Both the position numbers and the translations under genes were made by a program. From assembly GCA_016721905.1 (NCBI GenBank), contig JADKHH010000026.1, positions 135,085 to 199,084 on the forward strand: a stretch of 64,000 nucleotides of DNA, read 5' to 3'. The notes beneath the pieces were generated by a model. That model was given only the letters and a program-made list of their open reading frames with translations. It was not told the DNA's origin and did not search any database. This DNA is from Candidatus Opimibacter skivensis. GTDB lineage: Bacteria; Bacteroidota; Bacteroidia; Chitinophagales; Saprospiraceae. Shown here in pieces: positions 27,269-36,929 of the stretch (position 1 is the first letter of the stretch; each line of letters opens with the position of its first letter).

Positions 27269-28108
27269 ATGCAATTACGATATCTTTTGGTGCTGTCATT
27301 ACTGATGATGACAGGCATCGTCAGTGCACAATCTTCCGTGATACCATATGGCAAGAATGCTAAGGCCGGCAAATATGCGGACATACGTGGGTTCAAGATG
27401 TATTATGAAACCTATGGCACAGGTGAACCTCTGCTGATCATACATGGGAATGGCGGGTCTATCGGAGATTTTAATTTCCAGATACCGTATTTTGAAAAGA
27501 AATACAAAGTCATCCTCGCTGACAGCCGGGCACAAGGCAAATCACTTGATAACGGTGACTCCCTGACCTATGAAATGATGGCAGATGATCTCGATGCGTT
27601 GCTGGATGTGCTCAAGTTGGATTCGTGTTATGTGATCGGATGGAGTGATGGCGGCATCAATGGATTACTATTGGCCATGCGGCATCCTGAAAAAGTAAGG
27701 AAACTTGCGGTCACCGGAGCCAACCTTTGGCCGGACAGTAGTGCTATTGATCCTTACCATTTTACGATGGTCTCACATGCCTATGACTCAACAGCTCTTC
27801 TTGAAAAAACAACAAATCATTTACGTAACCTAAAACTACTTCACCTCCTCGCTCACCAACCGCACATCACTACGGAACAACTTGGCACCATCAAATGCCC
27901 TACCCTTGTGATTGGAGGAGACCATGATATTATACTGCCACAACATACCTTGCTCATCGCCGAAAGTATTCTAAAATCCTACCTGTGGATATTGCCCAAT
28001 GCAGGGCACGCCACGCTCATCTTCAACAGTGAAGCCTTTAACAAGACCGTATATGAATTTTTCAAAAATCCATATCGGAATATTGAAGGGCCAGCCAGGT
28101 CCCAATGA
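27269..28108 (+). CDS. Secreted alpha/beta hydrolase
   Basis: 279 residues from ATG 27269, which gives a signal peptide ending GIVSAQ; the longer open frame starts inside a repeat and is not real. Alpha/beta-hydrolase features: oxyanion HGNGG (59-63), nucleophile Ser126 in GWSDGG, acid Asp218/Asp220 in VIGGDHDII, and His247 in NAGHATLI. The substrate is unknown; such periplasmic enzymes are often esterases. The next two genes also encode exported serine hydrolases on the same strand. Confidence 0.9.
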   Translation: MQLRYLLVLSLLMMTGIVSAQSSVIPYGKNAKAGKYADIRGFKMYYETYGTGEPLLIIHGNGGSIGDFNFQIPYFEKKYKVILADSRAQGKSLDNGDSLTYEMMADDLDALLDVLKLDSCYVIGWSDGGINGLLLAMRHPEKVRKLAVTGANLWPDSSAIDPYHFTMVSHAYDSTALLEKTTNHLRNLKLLHLLAHQPHITTEQLGTIKCPTLVIGGDHDIILPQHTLLIAESILKSYLWILPNAGHATLIFNSEAFNKTVYEFFKNPYRNIEGPARSQ

Positions 28109-28214
28109 TATTTGTAAAATGATTGTAACCTGTTATCTGTTCTGTATAATTCAATAGAACTATTAGCTGCGATCTAAATTTTCTATTTTGGGGACGAAAA
28201 ATTATACCCCCCAT

Positions 28215-29726
28215 ATGAAAAAACTCTTTCTGATCATCAGTGCAGTGATGTTACTTGCGCATCCACAGCTTGCAGGGCAGTCTTTATTACTCAATGACCA
28301 ACCGGGCAATACAGCAGCAAAGCTCAATGTTCAAACGCATGCGTCTACCTCATTTGCTGCTGGTAGTTCACTGCCTGAAGTGCTTGATCATGTTTTCGAC
28401 AGCCTGACCTCCATCTCTGTGATCAAGGGTTTCAATGCAGCGATGTTGCTTCCGGATGGGACCTTATGGAAACGCGCCAGTGGTTTAGCTGAGCAAATTC
28501 CAGCACAGATAGAACTCACTACAGATCACCTCATGGGTATGGGAAGCATTTCAAAGTCCTTTGTGTCGGCTACCTTGTTATTGTTGCATGAAGATGGACT
28601 CCTGGCACTGGATGATAGCATCGGTCAATACCTCGAGTCTTATGAAAATGTGCCTGGCCATACAACCATTCGTCAACTGTTAAGTCACCGGTCGGGGATT
28701 AACGATTTTCTTAATGAAAACCCTGCCATGTCAGAGGCCTGGCTCACTAACCTGGATAGCATTTGGGTGGCAGATACGATTCTGCATAACTATGTCCTTG
28801 CCCCTAATTTTCCGGTGGGTACTAATTGGTCATATTCCAATACCAACTATCTACTGGCTGGCAGGATCATTGAGCACATCACAGGCCAGCCCTGGTATGA
28901 AGTGGTGAGATCGCGCATCCTCAATCCCTATAATTTATCACACACCTTTGCGTATCCATGGGAATCCTATGGGACACAGCCATTCTCCCATGCCTGGGCT
29001 GATTTTGATGGCAATGGCACCGTAGAAGATTTGCAGGGATTAGGCCTTCCTGACCAGGGGTTGTTTAGTCTTGCCGGCAGTGCGGGATGTCTGCTTTCCA
29101 CACCTGAAGATCTTGTCCAATTCAGCAGGTTGATCTATGGCGGGCATTTACTCCAGGACTCAACACTCGATGAAATGCTGACTGACTATATACATGATGG
29201 TTCGGGTTTTGAATATGGCCTCGGAACAGCCATGTATCCATTAGGAGGTTCACTTGAAAACCATGGTCATGACGGTAGCCTGATCTACAAATCCTTTGCA
29301 TTGCACTTCCCTTCAGAAGACCTGTCGATTGCTGCACAACAGAATGATGACCGGCTCGATGTTCCCGGGTCAACTGGTGATCCGTTTGATATTTTTTATC
29401 TGACCCTTGCCCTTTTGGATACGTATTTAAATTACACAGCACCTTCTGCCACAGCGGATCTTACAAGTACATTTGAAAACCTAATGGTTACTCCTAATCC
29501 TGCTGATGATGTGACACGGATTGATTTTAAACTTTCTACAAGCAATCACATCCAAGTGACTGTAGGCCGTATGGATGGAGGTGCGATCCAATCAACAAAT
29601 TTTGGGTTGATGGAAGCCGGGCAACATCAATTGGAGTTAAACCTTGGTGATATTCCTTCAGGCATCTATCTGGTATCCATGAATACTAGTGATCAGCGCA
29701 TTCAAAAAATGCTTGTTATCCAATAA
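28215..29726 (+). CDS. Beta-lactamase-fold serine hydrolase with T9SS domain
   Basis: 503 residues from ATG 28215 with a signal peptide ending QLAGQ. The class C beta-lactamase/DD-peptidase-like fold shows Ser111-x-x-Lys114 (SISK), the Tyr motif YSNTNYLLAG and a third motif HGHDG. The C-terminus (MVTPNPADDVTRIDF ... IPSGIYLVSM) is a type A Por sorting domain, so it is exported by type IX secretion. Likely an esterase, D-amino-acid peptidase or similar; the fold does not fix the substrate. No similarity in domain layout to the following hydrolase beyond the catalytic fold. Confidence 0.9.
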   Translation: MKKLFLIISAVMLLAHPQLAGQSLLLNDQPGNTAAKLNVQTHASTSFAAGSSLPEVLDHVFDSLTSISVIKGFNAAMLLPDGTLWKRASGLAEQIPAQIELTTDHLMGMGSISKSFVSATLLLLHEDGLLALDDSIGQYLESYENVPGHTTIRQLLSHRSGINDFLNENPAMSEAWLTNLDSIWVADTILHNYVLAPNFPVGTNWSYSNTNYLLAGRIIEHITGQPWYEVVRSRILNPYNLSHTFAYPWESYGTQPFSHAWADFDGNGTVEDLQGLGLPDQGLFSLAGSAGCLLSTPEDLVQFSRLIYGGHLLQDSTLDEMLTDYIHDGSGFEYGLGTAMYPLGGSLENHGHDGSLIYKSFALHFPSEDLSIAAQQNDDRLDVPGSTGDPFDIFYLTLALLDTYLNYTAPSATADLTSTFENLMVTPNPADDVTRIDFKLSTSNHIQVTVGRMDGGAIQSTNFGLMEAGQHQLELNLGDIPSGIYLVSMNTSDQRIQKMLVIQ

Positions 29727-29780
29727 GGAAATAAAAAAGCGAAAGAATACATCAGCTCCACTCTATTTATAATACCCCCT

Positions 29781-30947
29781 ATGCGCATTTCCTGCAAGAT
29801 CCTTTCGTGTTTGTTATTCCTTTTCTTCCTGCTTCAACAGGCATATACTTTCGGACAGACGCCTTATTATCCGGAGAAAATATGGGCTGGTAAATCAGCA
29901 TCGGCGGTGGGTATGGAGCAAGTACTTATAGATAGTGCTGTTGCCCTGGCTATTGGTTCTGAAAATAATGTGGAACGCGACCTGCGGATAGCAAACCTCA
30001 AAGCTTACGCACGTGAACCTGACTATGCCATCCTCGGACCGATGAAAGAAAGAGGAGCACCTGCAGGTCTGATTATCAAAAACGGATACATCGTGGCTCA
30101 GTGGGGCGATATCGAAAGAGTCGATATGACCTTTAGTGTGACCAAAAGTTACTTGTCGACAGTAGCCGGATTGGCTGTTGACAAGGGACTCATCAAGGAT
30201 GTCAATGACCCCGTCAATCGGTATGTATGGGATGGCACTTTTGAAGGTGCACATAATGGAAAGGTGACATGGCAACATCTGCTTCAACAAACATCTGATT
30301 GGTCGGGGTGCCAGTTTGGTACGTGCGACTGGGCAGATCGCCCACCCAAAGAAGGTACCATCGATGATTGGAAAAACAGGCCGCTGGCAGATCCGGGATC
30401 TAAGTTTGAATACAATGATACACGGGTTAATCTCCTTGCCTATTCACTGTTACAGGTATTTCGCAAACCTTTGCCGGTGGTACTCAAAGAAAACATCATG
30501 GATCCTATTGGTGCGTCAACCACCTGGCGATGGTATGGTTATGATGATGCCTTTGTCAATGTAGATGGTATGATGATGCAGACCGTGAGTGGAGGAGGGC
30601 ACTTTGGCGGAGGGTTATTTATCAATACATTGGATCAAGCCCGTTTCGGATTATTATTTGCAAGAAATGGAAAGTGGAAAGAGCATCAACTCATTTCTTC
30701 TTCGTGGATTGCTGAAGCCAAGCAACCGGGTACGGTCAATCCATCCTATGGTTATCTATGGTGGACAAATGAGGATAACCGTTTTCCAGGTGCTCCAAAA
30801 GAAGTATTTACCGCCATTGGATTTGGAGGCAACTATATCGTCATCGATCAGGCGCATGACCTCGTGATCGTCACCAGATGGATGGATGATGAAAAAATGG
30901 CGGATGTAGTCAGCTACGTGCTAAAGGCTATTAATGCATCAAAGTAA
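29781..30947 (+). CDS. Secreted beta-lactamase-fold serine hydrolase
   Basis: 388 residues with a signal peptide ending TFGQ. The catalytic fold shows Ser119-x-x-Lys122 (SVTK), the Tyr-x-Asn motif as EYNDTRVN and a late glycine-rich segment FTAIGFGGNYIVID. It lacks a T9SS domain, so it is probably periplasmic or outer-membrane-associated. It lies 54 bases after the T9SS hydrolase and may share its transcript. Family members include 6-aminohexanoate-dimer-hydrolase-like enzymes; the substrate here is unknown. Confidence 0.9.
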   Translation: MRISCKILSCLLFLFFLLQQAYTFGQTPYYPEKIWAGKSASAVGMEQVLIDSAVALAIGSENNVERDLRIANLKAYAREPDYAILGPMKERGAPAGLIIKNGYIVAQWGDIERVDMTFSVTKSYLSTVAGLAVDKGLIKDVNDPVNRYVWDGTFEGAHNGKVTWQHLLQQTSDWSGCQFGTCDWADRPPKEGTIDDWKNRPLADPGSKFEYNDTRVNLLAYSLLQVFRKPLPVVLKENIMDPIGASTTWRWYGYDDAFVNVDGMMMQTVSGGGHFGGGLFINTLDQARFGLLFARNGKWKEHQLISSSWIAEAKQPGTVNPSYGYLWWTNEDNRFPGAPKEVFTAIGFGGNYIVIDQAHDLVIVTRWMDDEKMADVVSYVLKAINASK

Positions 30948-31087
30948 TAAGGCCCTGATGTCGCATTCACATAGGACATAAGTTCTGAAATTCAATTTTG
31001 AACAGATCACCCCATTCAACTTCTGAGTTTTTCAGTTCTCAGACTTTTTGTAATTTCCCCTATCAAAACCTTCAAAATCGGATTCCA

Positions 31088-33079
31088 ATGATGAAATCAT
31101 TCTGCCTGACCCTGTCTCTCCTCTGCTCTTTCCATTTGTGCACCAATGCCCAATCTGGTTACCTGGACCTTTCCTACAGTGATGACGGTATATTTACTGC
31201 TGATCTTGGAGGCAACGGTTTTGATATCGTGTATAACTCCACGCTGCAGACTGATGGCAAACTAGTGCTGACAGGCATTTCAAATGGTGATTTTGCGATC
31301 ATGCGTTTGTTGCCTGATGGTACGCCGGATCCTTTGTTTGGAAACGATGGTCTGTCACTGGTAGACTATGCCGGAAATAGTGATCGCTCCCATGCTGTCG
31401 TCGTCCAGCCCGATGGGCGGATCGTGATAGCAGGTGAGACACAAATCAACAACCAGGGCGATTTCGCCATATTGAGGATCTTGCCGGATGGTACACCTGA
31501 CAGTACATTTGGTATCCATGGATGGACGGTGACTGACCTGGGGACGCAATATGAATTTCCCAATTGTGTGGCGCTACAAACTGACGGAAAGATTGTGGCT
31601 GCCGGAAGACGAACCGGTACTCCCCTTTCAGACATGGTGATGGTGCGGTATCATCCGGATGGCAGAGTCGATTCACTCTTTGGAAGTGATGGCATCGTTG
31701 TGACGAACCTTCGTGAAGAAGATGAAGCTTTTTCTATAGCTATACAGCCTGATGGGCAAATCATCCTGGCTGGTTTTGCTTCTATCTCTGCATCCGGTGA
31801 CTTTGCGGTGACCCGATATAATCCAGATGGCACACTTGACAAATTTTTTGGAGAAGGAGGAAAGGTCATTACGGACATTGATGGTGTGAATGCAAGTGAT
31901 TTTATTAAGGCCATGGTATTATTGCCTGATGGAAAAATTCTGGTTGCCGGCAATGCCAACAATTCCTACTTTGATGGCCAGGCAGATGTAGGCATGGTTC
32001 GCTATGATCAAAACGGCATCCTGGATCCGGAGTTTGGAGTCGGAGGTATCAAGGTGACTAGTTTTGGAGCGTTTACTAATAGCCATGGTCTTGCAGTACA
32101 ACCAGATGGAAAGATTCTTTTTGGTGGTATTTCAAATGCAATCAATGAAGATAAAAGATGGTTACTGGCACGCTTTCAAAGCAATGGCTCATTAGACGAA
32201 GGATTTGGCGCTGGGGGATTTACCACCACAAAAGTGCCTGGTAACAATGATTATGCAACCGCTGTGCACATTCAGTCAGATAGCCGGATCATCCTGACGG
32301 GCATGAGTGGTGGCAATCCGGATATTGATTTTGCAGCCGCCAGGTATATTGCAGACTTTATCCTGACACCAACCATCACCGGCATCACCTGCCCTGGAAC
32401 TGATGATGGTAGCATCACGATTGATGCCAGCGGTGGCGTGGCACCTTATGGTTACAGCATCGATGGCATAACCTTTCAATCCGAAAATACATTTACCGGT
32501 CTCGCGGCCGGCACATACACGATCACCATCAGGGATTCGAATGGCCCGGGTACACTGGGCAGCATTGGTCCGATTGTGATTTCAGAACCCGTGATTCCGG
32601 AGGTTGATATCACGATCATCGAAAATGATATTACCATCATTGTTGGTAGTGGTGGTACCACTCCATATCAGTATTCCATTGATGGCGGAGATACCTTTAC
32701 ATCGACAAACACTTTTACTGACCTGAACGATGGTGCTTATTTTATCCTGGTGCTTGATGGAAATGGCTGCCAGGTTATTTACCGTGTGGTTTTAATTGAC
32801 ATTACTGCCACCCATGATCCTGTTGAGTCTGTTGCCTTTACTATTTCACCTAATCCGACCAACGGACAAGTTCGTCTCGAAATGAACAATACCACTGGTG
32901 AACCATTGCAGATGAGGATCATGGATATGACAGGGAGAGTCGTTTTCTCCTCTACGATCAGTGAGACAGGCCAGGTGATCAGGAAATATGATCTTAAGGA
33001 TTTAGACAGCGGGTTCTACCAGGTGTGGGTTGGTAATGAAAAAATAAGGGGGACTAAAAAGGTGGTGATCGCGAGGTAG
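31088..33079 (+). CDS. Delta-60 repeat and SprB-repeat protein with T9SS domain
   Basis: About 663 residues from ATG 31088 (or the next ATG, 31091) with a signal peptide ending CTNAQ. Seven delta-60-type repeats are seen, each with a core like V-Q-P-D-G-K-I-L-V-A-G and a partner L-P-D-G-T-P-D-x-x-F-G. Two SprB-like repeats follow (GSITIDASGGVAPYGYSIDG; GSGGTTPYQYSIDGG), a module of gliding adhesins. The end (FTISPNPTNGQVRLEM ... VVIAR) is a type A Por sorting domain. The protein is a likely secreted surface or matrix component. The ORF upstream of 31088 is not signal-like and was left out. Confidence 0.9.
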   Translation: MMKSFCLTLSLLCSFHLCTNAQSGYLDLSYSDDGIFTADLGGNGFDIVYNSTLQTDGKLVLTGISNGDFAIMRLLPDGTPDPLFGNDGLSLVDYAGNSDRSHAVVVQPDGRIVIAGETQINNQGDFAILRILPDGTPDSTFGIHGWTVTDLGTQYEFPNCVALQTDGKIVAAGRRTGTPLSDMVMVRYHPDGRVDSLFGSDGIVVTNLREEDEAFSIAIQPDGQIILAGFASISASGDFAVTRYNPDGTLDKFFGEGGKVITDIDGVNASDFIKAMVLLPDGKILVAGNANNSYFDGQADVGMVRYDQNGILDPEFGVGGIKVTSFGAFTNSHGLAVQPDGKILFGGISNAINEDKRWLLARFQSNGSLDEGFGAGGFTTTKVPGNNDYATAVHIQSDSRIILTGMSGGNPDIDFAAARYIADFILTPTITGITCPGTDDGSITIDASGGVAPYGYSIDGITFQSENTFTGLAAGTYTITIRDSNGPGTLGSIGPIVISEPVIPEVDITIIENDITIIVGSGGTTPYQYSIDGGDTFTSTNTFTDLNDGAYFILVLDGNGCQVIYRVVLIDITATHDPVESVAFTISPNPTNGQVRLEMNNTTGEPLQMRIMDMTGRVVFSSTISETGQVIRKYDLKDLDSGFYQVWVGNEKIRGTKKVVIAR

Positions 33080-33186
33080 CATTCTTATTTGAATTCGAAC
33101 AACATGGGAATGGCAGGAGAATTTTACCACTACAGGTTGATCCCCGACTTTCCTGGCTCCCATTGAGGCATTAACTAATCACTCCT

Positions 33187-33806
33187 CTAGTTCCTTTTCC
33201 AGATCCTTATCCGCCCTCCTTCTGTAGACATCACAACGCTACCTTCTTCATCAATATAAAATTTACCAATGACTTTCCTGTTTACAAATGTCATAGCTGG
33301 CAGAGGAGGATAGATCAATCGATCATAAAGAAATTTATAAAACGCATCACTTCCTCCAGGAAAACAGGGAAGGACTCTGTCCTGACTAGAATCGACAGCT
33401 TCAAAACTTAAAAACTTTCCGACAGTATCAACGGCAGTGCATACCGGGCTGGTAATCTCAAAATCTATTTGCTTCTTAAGACTTTCATCCTCACCATAAA
33501 AATCCCATTTTCCGGACATTTCCCCATCCGTGTAATTTCCCTTAGCTTCAAGGAAGCCCTTATCGTCATAAAACTTAAAATGGCCATGCTCGATCATCAG
33601 GATCTATGGAGGCATATTCTCCTGAAAAAAGAAGCTGACCTTTCTTTGTAAAATCGGTCATCACAAAAACTGAGTCGGTCTTTGTAACTAAACGTTTGAT
33701 AGCATATCTGCGCTCAGCGACAGGTTTCCAATTGGCGTCATAATACGCTGTGCGAACAGGAAAGGCAGTAGCAAAACAGGCATATAAACCGTCCTAAACT
33801 ATTCAT
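33187..33806 (-). pseudogene. MORN/TonB-C-like exported protein, two frameshifts
   Basis: The intact part (33187-33597) reads FYDDKGFLEAKGNYTDGEMSG, a MORN-like toxin-antitoxin-type repeat, followed by a TonB-C-like end FVNRKVIGKFYIDEEGSVV. Upstream, another frame encodes FPVRTAYYDANWKPVAERRY...FTKKGQLLFSGEYASIDP, and a third frame starts at ATG 33804-33806 with a signal-like MNSLGRFICLFCYCLS. Together they make one ~205-residue exported protein split by two indels near 33600 and 33755. Related proteins are common and uncharacterised in Bacteroidota. Confidence 0.65.
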
Positions 33807-33867
33807 CGCGGATATCCTTTAATCAAGATGCTATTTACGTAAAAAGAAGGGAAAATAAATCATCAGG

Positions 33868-34627
33868 TCAGTTTTGTTTTCTCAATCGATCATACATTAT
33901 TCTCACCTGCAGGTCTCCGAAGCCGTAGATCCCTTCCCGTTCACTAAAAGCTGCAAACACTTCGGCGAAATCACCATTTGATTGATCTATCAGTTCCAAC
34001 AGCACCCGCTCCGGCCTGCTCAATTGATTTCCTTCCGGAAATCTTTCGATGTGTGCCTTGCAAACCTCGGGCAGAAACTTAAATGCTTTTGATTCAGCAG
34101 CTGCGAGTTCTTTCAAGGCATTGAAATCATGCGCACAATATGCTTTCCACAGATCATTCCCTAGCTTCAAATCATCATCTGTGAGTATGACTCGTTGAGC
34201 AAAGGCTTGTTCAAGCATCGTCGCATCTGCTACCCCGAATCCTTTCCATACATCATTTGGTATCATGAACCACGGGAAATACGCGGCTAATATTTCGTTT
34301 GATTCCATCCTTATGGAGCAGTGACATGACAAACCACATATTGACCTGGCAAAAGAGATCATGTTCAAACCACAGGCAGACTTCAGCATCAGGTGGTATG
34401 GATCGGATCTTTGAAAACTCAGATACTACCCTACTGAAATAATTTTCGGTATTGTCATGATAGGTCTCCTGGATATAAGCTGCACGAGCTGACCAGAAGG
34501 TTTCGAGGTTGCCAGGCTGAATTGGTCCATCTATGAGTGCTTCACGGCAGATGATGTAATCGCCGTTGAGATTAGTTTCCTTGAGATGGTCTGCGAGGCA
34601 GTCGCCGTTGAGGATGTGGTGGGTCAT
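33868..34627 (-). CDS. DUF1835 (plus DUF3658-like) protein, frameshifted
   Basis: The N-terminal frame (34627 to about 34315) has MTHHILNGDCLADHL, REALIDGPI and CLWFEHDLFCQVNMWFV, the DUF1835 signature. The C-terminal frame (down to 33868) has FGVADATMLEQAFAQRVILT, LSRPERVLLELI and FGDLQVRIMYDRL. The frames overlap and a single indel near 34300-34320 joins them as SLL..ESNEILAAYFPWFMIPND. The full protein is ~250 residues. Function unknown; such proteins sit in bacterial genomes without a fixed partner. Confidence 0.75.
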
Positions 34628-34734
34628 TGGGTCAGAAGGATGGTGTATGATGCACTAATATATATAATCCTTTAATCACCCTATCCTAATTTACCCGCCT
34701 TGGGGAAAAGTTAATGCACAATGATTCTGCACTT

Positions 34735-35037
34735 GTCGTTTCGGCTCCGCTCAACGACCGGAACTTTTACGCGGAGCACAGATTCTTTTTAATCCTTAAC
34801 TAGATACAGCTCGTGCTAGATGACGTTTCGACTCCGCTCAACGTCTTAATAAGTGTTGCTATGAAACAAGGAAGTTGTCGAGAACGAACCTGTGCTGAGC
34901 GGAGTCGAAGTAGCCGAGGCGTCGAGCATAATAGTTTTTGAATGGGTAATAGTTAAAAAATCGGGCTGTGTCATGGGCACAAATTCCGGTCGTCGAGAAC
35001 GGACCTGTGCTGAGCGGAGTCGAAGTAGCCGAGACAA
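34735..35037. repeat. Hairpin repeat family II, copy A
   Basis: The first hairpin (34735-34758) has arms GTCGTT and AACGAC around TCGGCTCCGCTC. The second (near 34822-34845) has arms GACGTT and AACGTC around the same type of loop. Conserved filler words follow (GATTCTTTTTAAT, GAATGGGTAATAGTTAAAAAATC, GGCTGTGTCATGGG) and complementary GAGCGGAGTCGAAG motifs close the element. It ends 48 bases from the GIY-YIG gene. A GAGAACGGACCTGTGCT insertion is present in two of the hairpins. Confidence 0.88.
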
Positions 35038-35084
35038 CATTTGTGAAATCACCGTCGCCGAGCGATGACGACGGTTCAATCAAT

Positions 35085-35402
35085 CTACTCGCTCTCTGGA
35101 GGTTTGTTTTTAAAATGTGTATCATTTTTACATTTAGAGAAATCATGGAGTGATGACTTATCGCCATAAATGAGCGCCTCCTTTTTCTTTCGGCTCCAAC
35201 CTTGCACCTGCTTTTCACGGAGGTAGGCATCATCTATGCGGTCATACTCTTCAAAGTAGACGAGACGGACAGGTAAATTCTTCCATGTGAAATTTGCGCC
35301 TTCTCCATCCTGGTGCTGACGGATCCGCGCTTTCAGATCCTGAGCGCTGCCAACGTAGTATTTGCCATTGGCGCATTCAAGGATATACATGTATCCTTTC
35401 AT
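35085..35402 (-). CDS. Small GIY-YIG nuclease (UPF0213/YhbQ-like)
   Basis: 105 residues from ATG 35400-35402 (MKGYMYILECANGKYYVGS); the longer frame adds 18 unlikely residues. GIY-YIG core: Tyr in GYMYIL, Tyr-Val-Gly in KYYVGS, Arg in LKARIRQHQDGEGANFT, Glu in YLREKQVQGWSRKKKEALI. Single-domain GIY-YIG proteins of this kind cut DNA, often structured or single-stranded. The gene lies between family II repeat copy A (48 bases downstream) and copy B (89 bases upstream), which suggests, but does not prove, a link to these hairpins. Confidence 0.88.
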   Translation of the reverse strand: MKGYMYILECANGKYYVGSAQDLKARIRQHQDGEGANFTWKNLPVRLVYFEEYDRIDDAYLREKQVQGWSRKKKEALIYGDKSSLHDFSKCKNDTHFKNKPPESE

Positions 35403-35490
35403 TTTGTTTTCAATTGGTGGTCTGACAAATATCAGGGAAAAAGGAATGCCGCGCAATAACTATTTTTAAAAATAAAGAAAAATGCCGCAT

Positions 35491-35711
35491 GTCGTGGAGT
35501 CGAAACGACATAGTGGGACTAACGTTTCGACTCCGCTCAACGTCTTGGAAATTGTTACCTTGAATCAATGAAAATGTCGAGAACGGACCTGTACTGAGCG
35601 GAGCCGAAGTAGCCGAGACGACGAGTGTAATGTCTTTCGAATGGGTAATAGTTAAAAAATCGGGCTGTGTCATGGGTACAGATTCCGGTCGTTGAGCGGA
35701 GCCGAAACGAC
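35491..35711. repeat. Hairpin repeat family II, copy B (shortened)
   Basis: It starts with a truncated hairpin (35491-35509, GTCG...AAACGAC), then the GACGTT/AACGTC hairpin at ~35519-35544, a GAGCGGAGCCGAAG motif, the conserved AATGGGTAATAGTTAAAAAATC and GGCTGTGTCATGGG words and the terminal GTCGTT...AAACGAC hairpin at 35688-35711. It lacks the first third of copies A, C and D. Confidence 0.87.
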
Positions 35712-35845
35712 ATAGTGCAGGCTATTCAATAATCCCTCATAGCAGTCAGGATTTCGCTCATGCGGATTTAAAACAAAAAAAAGCAAACAATTCGACTCCG
35801 CTCACTGTGGCTATCCTGGAAACGGATTTGGAGGTGATCGGGTTA

Positions 35846-35910
35846 TGCCCCTACGGGGCATGTGGGCTTATTCTGGATCTATGCTACCGACCTTGAGCCC
35901 CTACGGGGCT
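35846..35910. repeat. Two GCCCC-TAC-GGGGC hairpins
   Basis: Identical hairpins TGCCCCTACGGGGCA (35846-35860) and AGCCCCTACGGGGCT (35896-35910) are separated by 35 bases. The closing base pair has changed on both sides (T-A to A-T), which keeps the stem. Confidence 0.8.
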
Positions 35911-36410
35911 ATGATACCATACACCATGACGAAAAAATAAAAATCCCGTGATTTCGGAAGCATAACGTTTCGCAGAAACGAATGGCTGGAGAAAACAGGG
36001 ATCGTCCGTACGGACGAGGGCAAATGAAAAACACAATTACCTGCCAGCGGAAACGGCTGCACAGATCAGTGCCAAGAAAATGCTCTCTTTGATTTTTCGT
36101 GCGCGAGTACTGCGACCTGCTTATCCACAACCTCTTTCTGCAACTCAATAAACACTTAGATATAATCCAAGCTCAACTTAATTTGGTTTTGATGTGCTAG
36201 ACATTCAGGTCCCCCTTTCAGGGGGTAGGGGGTCAGACGAGGGCAAACAACTAATACTCAATCCTTAGAATCTCCTAATTCCAGCCTTCTCCCATCAAAC
36301 CTTGACATAAGTCAAACTTGATCTCCGCATTTCTCCAAAACTTTACGGTCGCAAACGGGCCTGAGCTTGCCTTCACTTTCCAATACACACTTGTACATAA
36401 TCCTGGTAAG
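35911..36410. other. Gene-free stretch with scattered repeat words
   Basis: No convincing gene. It contains a short palindrome (GTCCGTACGGAC, ~36005), a CCCCCTTTCAGGGGGTAGGGGG tract near 36211-36232 and low-complexity AT-rich sequence before the lipoprotein gene. A minus-strand ORF of 79 codons (35909-36148) has Cys/Arg-rich, non-protein-like composition and is not called. Confidence 0.6.
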
Positions 36411-36905
36411 ATGAAAATCTACACCCTACATATACTCCTGCTTCTTTCGGCTGTGATGCTGATACCTGCTTGTGATAATCGGGATGCGTGGAGAGCGGAA
36501 GGCGACAAGCTAATCTCCCAGGCCACCATACTGGCACAGCAGCACGATATGCTCAATATCCGGATTGACAGCTTGTGGGACACCACAACGGCAGTACTTG
36601 CCACAGCGATACCAGAAGACTTCCCTCCTACGGACCGCGAGATATTCCTCCATGCACGCAATGCTGATCACATCCGCATGTTTATGTCCTTCAAGACGCT
36701 CGACACTGAAACGCAGGCACTCGTCGACAGCGCAGGTCGCTATGATGAGATGATCGCGGGACAGTTGCGGATACTGCAGCAACAACGACAAGTATTCGAA
36801 AAACAAAAATTAGAGTTTCTCCAAAAAATAGCCGGCACGACCCCTGAAGACTTCAGGTATTATGCGGATCAATTTCACATGATTGCGGACAGTGCTCCTA
36901 AATAA
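36411..36905 (+). CDS. Small lipoprotein of unknown function
   Basis: 164 residues from ATG 36411; the longer frame upstream is not signal-like. The signal ends in a lipobox LIPAC (Cys21). The mature part is helical with charged and Gln-rich stretches (ISQATILAQQHDMLNIRIDSL; QLRILQQQRQVFEKQKLEFLQ) that look like coiled coils. No family recognised. It ends 24 bases before the haloperoxidase-like gene, so the two envelope proteins are probably co-expressed. Confidence 0.8.
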   Translation: MKIYTLHILLLLSAVMLIPACDNRDAWRAEGDKLISQATILAQQHDMLNIRIDSLWDTTTAVLATAIPEDFPPTDREIFLHARNADHIRMFMSFKTLDTETQALVDSAGRYDEMIAGQLRILQQQRQVFEKQKLEFLQKIAGTTPEDFRYYADQFHMIADSAPK

Positions 36906-36929
36906 ATCTCTCATCTAAATCATATATTC

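Noticed and set aside
33080..33186. Weak inverted repeat (GGGAATGGCAGG ... CCTGGCTCCC)
   Set aside because: Mismatched stem and no T-run; not enough for a terminator call.
35909..36148. 79-codon minus-strand frame
   Set aside because: Cys/Arg/Trp-rich composition typical of non-coding repeat DNA, no signal or family motif.
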